A DNA stretch of 64,000 bases, taken from positions 3,412,501 through 3,476,500 of the forward strand of contig NZ_CP022655.2 of NCBI RefSeq assembly GCF_002243345.2. The letters are read 5' to 3'. Within the stretch, counting starts at the first letter, position 1, and every line of letters starts with the position of its first letter. This document shows, in pieces, positions 54,359-62,166 of the stretch. Made by a program: the position numbers and the translations under genes. A model generated the notes under the pieces. The model made no database searches, had not been told where the DNA came from, and saw nothing but the letters and a program-made list of their open reading frames with translations. This DNA is from Paenibacillus sp. RUD330. GTDB lineage: Bacteria > Bacillota > Bacilli > Paenibacillales > Paenibacillaceae.

Positions 54359-57300
54359 TCCTTTTCGTCAGGAGTCAGCTGAACGGCCTCGCGGCTGCTC
54401 AGGAAATAGATGTGAAGCTCATCGACGGGCCTGCCGAGCGCCGCTTGTATCGCGGCGGCGTACAGCTCCAGCTGGAACCGGTGCTTCTCGGCCGCTTCCG
54501 ATGCGGCGCCGGCTAGACGGTCGGTTTTGTAATCGACGAGAATGAGCCTCTCCCCTTCCTCGAACAGGCAGTCGACGACGCCTTGGATCAGCACGGGCTC
54601 GCCGGCCTCCGCAGCGCTCGTGCCGGGATATACCCGCGCTGCGGGAAGCGTGCTGCTGAACGGCACCTCGCGGCGCACTTTGGACGAGCGCAGCAGCCTC
54701 TGGCCGAGGCTTCCCACGAAGAAAGCGACGACCGAATCCGTATCGGCGGCAGAAGCCTGCTCCTCGGACAGGATCCGTTTCCGGACAAGCCCGGCAACCG
54801 TCTCCTCAACCGCCGCAGGATCAATGCTGCCGGCCAGCGGCAAATGCTGCATGACCGTATGAAGGACGGTTCCCTTCTCGGCCGCCGTCAGTTTTTTGCG
54901 TTCCATGAACTGAGGCCTGCGGAGACGGAAGGAGGAGCCCTCCGTCCGCTGCTGCGAGCTGCGGCTGGCGCCATAGGAGCCGGGAGCTTCCGGCACGGCC
55001 GGAAAGCCGCCGCCATTCTTGTCGACATATGGACCTTCTTCGTAAGAAGCGGAATCTTCCGTCCGATAAGCTTCTGCCCGCATGCGCTTCATTTCCGTCA
55101 CGGAGGTTTTGGCCGCTATGCGCGATGCCTCTCCGTAAGGATACTCCCACGAAAGCCGCCGCTCCACTTCGGCTTCCCAGCCGCCGGCCGCGATCGGAAT
55201 CATGCCGATGACCGCCTGCAGCTCGTCCGGGTCAGGTCCGGCTGGACCGGCATCGGACGCTGCGGCCGCCTCGGAGCCGAGCGTGTAATACGGCACGACT
55301 CCGGCTTCCCATTCCTCGAAGCCGTTCCGGCCTGGAAGCCGCTTGCCGGCAGGAGCGGCCGCTTCGGCGGCTGCAGACCAGCCGGCAGCCGGCTGGTCTG
55401 CAGCCGCTGATTCCGCAGCGGGCTCCAAGCCGTCTGCCTGCGGCTCCACGGCGGTCGATCCGCATTCCGCTCCCTCGGAAGCTGAAGGGGATCCGCCGTC
55501 CGGGCGGACTGGAAGCTCCCGCTCCGTTCCCTCCGGCGCTGTCTCGGCAGGCGGCATGGCGGCGATATCCATCATGCCCGCTCCGGCCAAAGGTCCGAGC
55601 CAGTCCAGAAACCGGCGCGCGGAGGCGATCCGGTAATCCGACAGCCGGCCCGACTCGTCCAGCGCCGATGCCCACCGTTCGGTCGTCTTCGCCGCATCGT
55701 CCGTCGTGCCGACGAGAATCATCTTCTCCTTGGGACGGGTGAGCGCCACGTACAGGACACGCAGCTCCTCCGCCTGCATCTCCATCCTCATCCGGCGGCG
55801 GATCGCCAGGCACGGAAGAGTCGGATAGGATAGCCTCAGGTCCGGATCGATGAACTTGGGACCGAAGCCGAGCTCCTTGTGCATGAGGAACGGCGCGCTC
55901 ATATCCTGCTGGTTGAATTTCTTGCCCAGTCCGGCGATGAACACGACCGGAAACTCCAGCCCCTTGCTTTTGTGGATGGACATGATCCGCACCACATCCT
56001 CGCCCTCGCCGAGAGCGCCGGCCGTGCCGAGATCCCCGCCGTTCTCCCGCATCCGGTCCATGAAGCGGAGGAAGCGGAACAGGCCGCGCGCGGTGCCGGC
56101 CTCGAACTGGCGCGCCCGGTCATGCAGCGACCTTAGATTCGCCTGACGCTGCATGCCCCCGGCGAGACCTCCCGCCCAATCATAATAACCGGTCTCGCCG
56201 TAGATGCGCCAGATGAGGTCGGCCAGGCTGCCCTGACGGGCAGCGTCCCGCCATTCGTCCAGCTTGCCGAGGAACAGCGACAGCTTGCGCCGCAGTCCCC
56301 CTTCCGTAAGCAGGTCGTCGGCTGCCTTGACAACCGCCTCGTAGAAGTAGCCTTTGCCGCCCCCGATCCGGATTCCGGCAAGCTCCTCGGCGTTCAGGCC
56401 GAACATCGGCGAACGGAGAAGTCCGGCGAGCGGAATGTCCTGATAGGGATTGTCCACGACCCGCAGCGCCGAGAGCATGACCTCCACCTCGACGGCGTCG
56501 AAGTATCCGCTGCCAAGCTCGGCGTAAGCCGGAATTCCGGCAGCCTGCAGCTCCTCCATCAGGATCGGAGCCCAGGATCTCGTCGCCCTCAGCAAAATGA
56601 CGATGTCCCTCCAGGCCAGTCCCCGCTTGCCCTTGCGGTCATGGACGGCGAAGCCATCTTCCCGCAGCTGCCGGATGCGTCCGGCGATGTAGCGGGCTTC
56701 GAGCTGGGCGGTCTGCAGGTCGGCGGCTTCTTCCCGCTGCTCCGCTTCCGGCGATCCTTCCGCCTGCTCGGCCGGGGCTTCGCGGACGCTGCGCCCGCCG
56801 GTGCCTTCCCGGTCGATCAGCGCGAATTCGATCCGGTTCGCGCGCGGAGGGTCCGGGTCCGGATAAGATGCCCCAAGCACCAGCTCGGCGGCTTCATCGT
56901 ATTCCATCTCCGCCACGGATTCCCTCATCAGAGCCTTGAATACCGCATTCACTCCGTCCACGACCTGCAGCCGGCTGCGGAAATTCCGGGCCAGATCGAT
57001 CCGGCGTCCGGGAGCTCCCGCGTCGATGCCCGCTGCATCGGCGGCCGCTTCCTTTTGCCGGGCAGGCTGGAACAGACGGTATTTCTCCAGGAACAGATCC
57101 GGCTCTGCCAGACGGAACCGGTAAATGCTCTGCTTGACGTCCCCGACCATGAAGCGGGTGCCGCCTTCTCCCTCTCCGGAGAATCCGGTCAGCAGCTCGA
57201 CGATGGATTCCTGGACCCGGTTCGTATCCTGATATTCGTCCAGCAGCACCTCGCGGAATTGCTTGCGGTAATCGAGAGCTGCGGCGGATGGCAGATTGCT

Positions 57301-58485
57301 GCCCGGCCTGGAGTCGTCCGCCCTCAAAATCTGCAGGCAGTAATGCTCCAGATCCCCGAAGTCGAGGAGCCCCTTCTTCCGCTTGGCCTTCTGATAGCGC
57401 CCGTCGAACTCAATGACGAGCTCCGCCAGGGCGCGCATGAGCGGCGCCAGCTGCTCCAGCTCGGCCGCATACTGCTTGGCCGAGCGGCTGAACAGCTCCT
57501 TGCCGAGTTCGTCCACGAGCGATCGCGCTTCGTCGCGAAGATCCTTGACCCGCTCTTGCAGGCTCTTGTCGGCATCGCCGCCCCGCACGGACTTCAGCCT
57601 TCCGAAGCCACCCGCCAGCTGCCAGGCGTCCCGCCACTCGTCCCAAGGACGGGCAGCGACCGCCTCCGACAGTCCGGCGACCAGATTCAGATCCTCCCGC
57701 AGCGTGTCTGCATAAGCGGAAGGACCTTCCGGCTGGAGCGCCATCCGAAGCGCTTCCTCAAGCGCGAGCCTGGCGCCGCCCAGCGCGAGCGCAATATCCG
57801 CCTCCAGCGCCGCGACCCAAGGGCTTCCCTGCAGCTCTTCCGGTCCTCCGGCGGAAAAAGCGGCCGCCATCGCACGCAGCCAATCATCCGGCCAAGGCTG
57901 CGAGCGCGAGAAGTCGTAGAGCTGCTGGACTAGCCGGTACAAGGGCTCGTCGCCCTTCTCGCCGCCGTAGCGGTCCGCCAGGCGGAGGAAATCCCCGTCG
58001 CCTCCGGCATCTCCGGCATAATGCTCCTCGAACAGCTCGTCCAGCACTTCCAGCCGAAGCAGCTCGGCTTCGGTCTCGTTGGCGACCCGGAATCCGGGAT
58101 CAAGGCCGATCAGTGGATAGTAGCGGCGGATCACATCCAGGCAGAAGGAGTGCAGAGTCGTGATGGATGCCCTGCCGAGCAGAGCCAGCTGCCGCCGCAG
58201 ATGCTCCGAGGACGGATCGCGCTCCAGAGCGGCCTCCAGAGCCGTCCGGATCCGCTCTTTCATTTCCGCCGCGGCCGCCTTGGTGAAGGTCGCGACGAGC
58301 AGCCGGTCCACGTCGGTATCCTCCGATATGATGCGGATGATCCGCTCGACAAGAACGGCTGTCTTGCCGGAGCCGGCCGCGGCCGCGACGAGAACATCCT
58401 CGCCGCGCGCCGTGATGGCCCGCCACTGGTCGTCGGTCCAGGTCGATCCTTCCGGTTTGGGAATCAAGCCTGCTGCCATCTTCAT
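54355..58485 (-). CDS. addA: ATP-dependent helicase/nuclease subunit AddA
   Basis: Subunit A of the AddAB enzyme, which resects double-strand breaks up to a Chi-like site. 1376 residues: UvrD-like helicase with Walker A AAAAGSGKT (34-42), motif II DEYQDTN, the motif V-VI region VVRIMSIHKSKGLEFPVVFIAGL and VLYVALTRPKEKMILVGT, then the RecB-type nuclease domain with LVDYKTD (Asp1318, Lys1320). It is longer than B. subtilis AddA (about 1230) because of an Ala/Pro/Glu-rich linker at about residues 970-1080, where the DNA also contains a 19-bp inverted repeat. It overlaps addB by 4 bp (ATGA). Confidence 0.96.
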   Translation of the reverse strand: MKMAAGLIPKPEGSTWTDDQWRAITARGEDVLVAAAAGSGKTAVLVERIIRIISEDTDVDRLLVATFTKAAAAEMKERIRTALEAALERDPSSEHLRRQLALLGRASITTLHSFCLDVIRRYYPLIGLDPGFRVANETEAELLRLEVLDELFEEHYAGDAGGDGDFLRLADRYGGEKGDEPLYRLVQQLYDFSRSQPWPDDWLRAMAAAFSAGGPEELQGSPWVAALEADIALALGGARLALEEALRMALQPEGPSAYADTLREDLNLVAGLSEAVAARPWDEWRDAWQLAGGFGRLKSVRGGDADKSLQERVKDLRDEARSLVDELGKELFSRSAKQYAAELEQLAPLMRALAELVIEFDGRYQKAKRKKGLLDFGDLEHYCLQILRADDSRPGSNLPSAAALDYRKQFREVLLDEYQDTNRVQESIVELLTGFSGEGEGGTRFMVGDVKQSIYRFRLAEPDLFLEKYRLFQPARQKEAAADAAGIDAGAPGRRIDLARNFRSRLQVVDGVNAVFKALMRESVAEMEYDEAAELVLGASYPDPDPPRANRIEFALIDREGTGGRSVREAPAEQAEGSPEAEQREEAADLQTAQLEARYIAGRIRQLREDGFAVHDRKGKRGLAWRDIVILLRATRSWAPILMEELQAAGIPAYAELGSGYFDAVEVEVMLSALRVVDNPYQDIPLAGLLRSPMFGLNAEELAGIRIGGGKGYFYEAVVKAADDLLTEGGLRRKLSLFLGKLDEWRDAARQGSLADLIWRIYGETGYYDWAGGLAGGMQRQANLRSLHDRARQFEAGTARGLFRFLRFMDRMRENGGDLGTAGALGEGEDVVRIMSIHKSKGLEFPVVFIAGLGKKFNQQDMSAPFLMHKELGFGPKFIDPDLRLSYPTLPCLAIRRRMRMEMQAEELRVLYVALTRPKEKMILVGTTDDAAKTTERWASALDESGRLSDYRIASARRFLDWLGPLAGAGMMDIAAMPPAETAPEGTERELPVRPDGGSPSASEGAECGSTAVEPQADGLEPAAESAAADQPAAGWSAAAEAAAPAGKRLPGRNGFEEWEAGVVPYYTLGSEAAAASDAGPAGPDPDELQAVIGMIPIAAGGWEAEVERRLSWEYPYGEASRIAAKTSVTEMKRMRAEAYRTEDSASYEEGPYVDKNGGGFPAVPEAPGSYGASRSSQQRTEGSSFRLRRPQFMERKKLTAAEKGTVLHTVMQHLPLAGSIDPAAVEETVAGLVRKRILSEEQASAADTDSVVAFFVGSLGQRLLRSSKVRREVPFSSTLPAARVYPGTSAAEAGEPVLIQGVVDCLFEEGERLILVDYKTDRLAGAASEAAEKHRFQLELYAAAIQAALGRPVDELHIYFLSSREAVQLTPDEKE
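55367..55407. repeat. Perfect 19-bp inverted repeat with 3-nt loop inside addA
   Basis: GCGGCTGCAGACCAGCCGG (55367-55385), CAG, then its exact complement (55389-55407). On the addA message this would form a very stable hairpin in the middle of the coding region. It encodes the Ala-rich linker peptide AAADQPAAGWSAAAE. Confidence 0.95.
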
Positions 58486-61400
58486 GTCCTCCTCCTTCCT
58501 TCTCCGTCTTCATCCGGCTCCGCCGCTCCGTCCATGGCGCTCATGTCCACGGAGGCGCAAGCAGGCTCTGCCTGGGCTTCCGCCAGCTCCTCGAGCGACC
58601 GCCACACCTCTTCCTTGCCCGGAGTCCCGAGCTTCAGGTACTCGTTGGCCTCGTTGAGCGGGTCGAACTGGCATACCGGCCGGTACGAGCAGAATTGGCA
58701 AGGCGTCTTGGAGCCGAGGCGGTAAGGACGGATGGCGATCTCGCCGTCCTTGACCGACTGTCCGATCGTCGCGATCGTGCGCCGCACCGAAGAGCGCAGC
58801 AGCTCCCACTGCCTTCCCGACGCCAGAGCCGAATCGCTGAGGAAGGTCCCGTCTTTCTTGAAGCCCGCCGGAAGCAGGTCGGAGCGTCCTTCCATCGCTC
58901 CGTCCATCATGCGCACCGTATCCGCGTCGTCGAGCAGCAGTCCGCGCATCTTGAAGCGCTTGAGCAGCATCGCCGCCGCCTCGTCCGGCTCAAGCCCCGA
59001 CGGAACGCTGAGCACAGGATTATGGACATGGAAATACAGGACGCCCGCCGGCTGCGCAGAGGAGCCCAGCCATTTCTCGGCATGCGTGAGCAGAACGTCC
59101 AGGTAGGTGAGCATCTGCAGCGAAAGGCCGTGCGAGACTTCCTCGAGGCGAAGCTGGGTCGCGCTGGACTTGTAGTCCAGCACCCGCAGCAGCAGGCCTT
59201 TGTCCGATCGGGCCGCGTCGACGCGGTCGATCCTTCCGACGATGCGGATGCTGCCTCCGTCCGGCAGCTCGATATCCAGCGGGGGCAGCGTGCCGTCCGG
59301 CCCGAAATCCACTTCCAGCCCGACCGGCTGGAACTCCGCCCTGCGCGCATGCTCTCCCAGCACGACGGCGGCGCGGCTGACGATGTCCTTCAGCTTGCCG
59401 GCGATGTAACGGTAGCGCCCGCTGCTGAGCAGAATCTCCGACTGCAGGCGGGGCGACAGCTCCTCGACGACACGGCCGGATACCGCCTTGATCTCCTCGC
59501 TGCCCGCCCTGCCCCAGCCTTCGCCCAGCTCCGTGGCGACTCGGCTGAGCGCCGCATGGAACAGCTGGCCCATATCGGGCGCCTGAAGCTTGTACAGCTT
59601 GCGCTCCTTGAGCCCGAGACCGTGGATGGCGAAATGCTGGAACGGACAGGAGACGAACCTCTCCATCCGGGTGACGCTCGCCGTCAGCCGGCTTCCGTAC
59701 AACCTGTCCGCGGTCCGCTTGGTCAGCGCCGCCTCCTGGTTGGCGTAGCTCAAGGAATCCAGCATCGCCTGCAGCCGGGACTGCCACTGCGGCCGGACAG
59801 CGAACCAATTGTACGCATCCCGCCACAAGCCGGTCAGCTCTCCGCCTTCCATCCAGGAACGGATTCTCGGCATCAGGTAGGAGAGCGTGCGCTGCGGCAG
59901 CTCCATGTACTCCAGCAGCTGCCGCTCTCCCTCGTCCTTCTCCGGAAAGGCCGCCGCAGGACGGGCTTCCAGCCAAGGATACAGCTTTCTCAAATGCCGG
60001 ACATATTCGGAAGGATAGAGGCCTTTGCCTTCCTCGTCGGCCAGCGGCCAGCTGACCCAGAGCCCTTCCGAAGGAGACAGGAACGCCCTGTAGATCAAAA
60101 AGCGTTCATCGAGCAGCTTCCTTCTCATGCCGGGAGCCATCTCGAGCCCCAGGTCGCCGAGCGATTCCCGCTCCCTCTCGGTCAGCACGCCGTCTTCCTG
60201 CATGCGCATCGGCAGGACGCCGTCGCTGGCGCCGAGCACGAAGCTGAAGCGGACATCTCCCGTCCTCGTCCGGTCCATCGTGCCGACGACGACCTGGTCC
60301 AGGGAAGGCGGCACGGCGGACAGCTTGAGGCTCTCCAGCCCCGTCTCGACCATGCCGGCGAACAGGTCCGCCGGCACCTCCTCTTCACCCGCCATCTCCA
60401 CCAGCTGATCCAGCAGGCTCATGACGCCGTCCCAGAGCTGCCGGTGGATGCGGGCGGAGCCCGGCCTTCCTTCGGCCAGATCGTTCTCGCTGCGCCGCTC
60501 CAGCCTGGATGCGGCTCCAGAGCGGTCCAGGAAATCGAACAGCGCCTCGCACATGCCCCGGATCGTCCCGGCCTTGGCGATCGCCCGCTCGAGCCTCGCC
60601 AGCGGCGAGACAAGCTCCTTGCGCGCCTTCAGCAGATCCTCGAACTCCGCCAGCCTGCGGGCATCCGCCTCCGCCGGCTCGTCCTCCACTCCGCCGCGCA
60701 GGAGCGGCTTCCAGCTCTTGGGGCTTTTCCACTGCCGTCCCTCGATGCCGGCGGCAAGGACGTAGTTTTCCAGCCGGTCGTAGCGCTCGCGGTCCATCCT
60801 GCCGTCCTCGGGAAACAGCATCTCCGTCTTGACGCAGCGGAAAACCGCTTCATGCTTCCAGCCGTAGAGAACCGTCTCCAGGGCGGAGCGGATGAATTCG
60901 GACAAGGGATGATGCAGGACGTCCTTGCTCTGGTCCATGAAGAAGGGAATGCCGTAATCCGTAAACACGTTATGGATGGCATCGTTGTATTCCGCGCTTT
61001 GGCGCACGATGACAGCCATTTCCCGCCAGCGCGCGCCCTTCTCCCGCGTCAGCCGGAGCATCTGCCTCGCGGCCGCCTCGACTTCCGCCCTGCGGTTCGC
61101 GGCGGCCGTCAGGACAACGGCTTCCGCCTGCCCGGCCGATGCCGGATCCGGCATCGGGCTCCACCAGCCGAAGCTTTTCTCCAGATGGGCCAGCATGCCG
61201 CCCCGCGCATATCGCGGCGGCGCATCGGCAGGCAATGCGATTGCCGGATCGGCCGGAACCGACAGCTCCTCGCTCAAGGCTCGAAGCCGGATATATGTGT
61301 CCGCCGCCGGATGGAAGAGGTCGAGCTCATGCGGACGGACGCCGTCGTCATAGGGCCTGTCCAGGCAAAGGGTCACCGTCACCTGCTCCGCATGCCGCAG

Positions 61401-62066
61401 CATGGATCCGAGGGCGGACAGCTCGTTCGGCGTGAAGCCGTTGAAGCCGTCCACCCAGATCCGCGCTCCGCGCAGGGAGCCGCAGCCGCCGAAGCCTTCC
61501 GCGAGATGGAGCAGATGATCCTCGTCGTCCATATACAGCCCGGCAAGCTCTCCATCCAAGGCGCCGTAGATCAGGGACAGATCATGCAGCTTGCGCGCGA
61601 GCAGCGAGGCAGGGCCGCCCGTCGGCCCGTCTCCCAGCCTCTCCTCGATGTCGGCGGGGCGGATTCCGTACCGCTTCCACTCCGTCAGCAGCTCGCCGAG
61701 CTTGCCGATGAAGCCTTGCCGGTCCGCGCCTCCCCGGAACAGCAGCAGGTCGGAGGACAACCGGTGGACAATTTTGTGGAGAAGCATGTTCTTGCCGTTC
61801 TCGCCGACCGGGATGATCGCCGCTCCGCCCGTCTCCTGCATGACGCGCAGCGCCAGCCTGCGGAAGCTGAGCACCTGGGCGCGCAGGCTCGAGCGGATCG
61901 GGCCGCTGCCGAGCAGAGCGTATTCCGTCTGGAACGTCGCTTGCTCCGGAGTCAGCAGAATCAGCGGCGGTCCGCCGGGCTCCTCGGCCAGCAGCGCCCG
62001 GATCTCGTCCAGGCAGGCCGAAGTCTTGCCGGTGCCCGCTCTTCCTGTTATGATGCGAAGCCCCAT
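58482..62066 (-). CDS. addB: ATP-dependent helicase/nuclease subunit AddB
   Basis: Partner of AddA; holds the Chi-recognition inactivated helicase part and a second nuclease. 1194 residues with Walker A GRAGTGKTSACL (8-19), a C-terminal nuclease motif VLDYKSS (about 963), and four cysteines for the 4Fe-4S cluster: one in ERFVSCPFQHF (about 806) and CQFCSYRPVC near the end (Cys1123, Cys1126, Cys1132). The last 50 residues are an acidic tail. It starts at ATG after AGAAGGAGGTTCGG. The 100 bp upstream, between sbcC and addB, show no clear terminator. Confidence 0.97.
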   Translation of the reverse strand: MGLRIITGRAGTGKTSACLDEIRALLAEEPGGPPLILLTPEQATFQTEYALLGSGPIRSSLRAQVLSFRRLALRVMQETGGAAIIPVGENGKNMLLHKIVHRLSSDLLLFRGGADRQGFIGKLGELLTEWKRYGIRPADIEERLGDGPTGGPASLLARKLHDLSLIYGALDGELAGLYMDDEDHLLHLAEGFGGCGSLRGARIWVDGFNGFTPNELSALGSMLRHAEQVTVTLCLDRPYDDGVRPHELDLFHPAADTYIRLRALSEELSVPADPAIALPADAPPRYARGGMLAHLEKSFGWWSPMPDPASAGQAEAVVLTAAANRRAEVEAAARQMLRLTREKGARWREMAVIVRQSAEYNDAIHNVFTDYGIPFFMDQSKDVLHHPLSEFIRSALETVLYGWKHEAVFRCVKTEMLFPEDGRMDRERYDRLENYVLAAGIEGRQWKSPKSWKPLLRGGVEDEPAEADARRLAEFEDLLKARKELVSPLARLERAIAKAGTIRGMCEALFDFLDRSGAASRLERRSENDLAEGRPGSARIHRQLWDGVMSLLDQLVEMAGEEEVPADLFAGMVETGLESLKLSAVPPSLDQVVVGTMDRTRTGDVRFSFVLGASDGVLPMRMQEDGVLTERERESLGDLGLEMAPGMRRKLLDERFLIYRAFLSPSEGLWVSWPLADEEGKGLYPSEYVRHLRKLYPWLEARPAAAFPEKDEGERQLLEYMELPQRTLSYLMPRIRSWMEGGELTGLWRDAYNWFAVRPQWQSRLQAMLDSLSYANQEAALTKRTADRLYGSRLTASVTRMERFVSCPFQHFAIHGLGLKERKLYKLQAPDMGQLFHAALSRVATELGEGWGRAGSEEIKAVSGRVVEELSPRLQSEILLSSGRYRYIAGKLKDIVSRAAVVLGEHARRAEFQPVGLEVDFGPDGTLPPLDIELPDGGSIRIVGRIDRVDAARSDKGLLLRVLDYKSSATQLRLEEVSHGLSLQMLTYLDVLLTHAEKWLGSSAQPAGVLYFHVHNPVLSVPSGLEPDEAAAMLLKRFKMRGLLLDDADTVRMMDGAMEGRSDLLPAGFKKDGTFLSDSALASGRQWELLRSSVRRTIATIGQSVKDGEIAIRPYRLGSKTPCQFCSYRPVCQFDPLNEANEYLKLGTPGKEEVWRSLEELAEAQAEPACASVDMSAMDGAAEPDEDGEGRRRT

Positions 62067-62166
62067 GGGCCGAACCTCCTTCTACGGCTTTAATCGTGCC
62101 GGCGGCTATAGCTGCCGGGGCGCACTACAGATGGGTGAGCGAACAGATGTAGCTGCCGCGGCCGAG

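Noticed and set aside
58695-62093. 1132-codon open frame opposite addB
   Set aside because: Antisense shadow; the protein is Arg/Gln/His-rich without motifs, while AddB is unmistakable.
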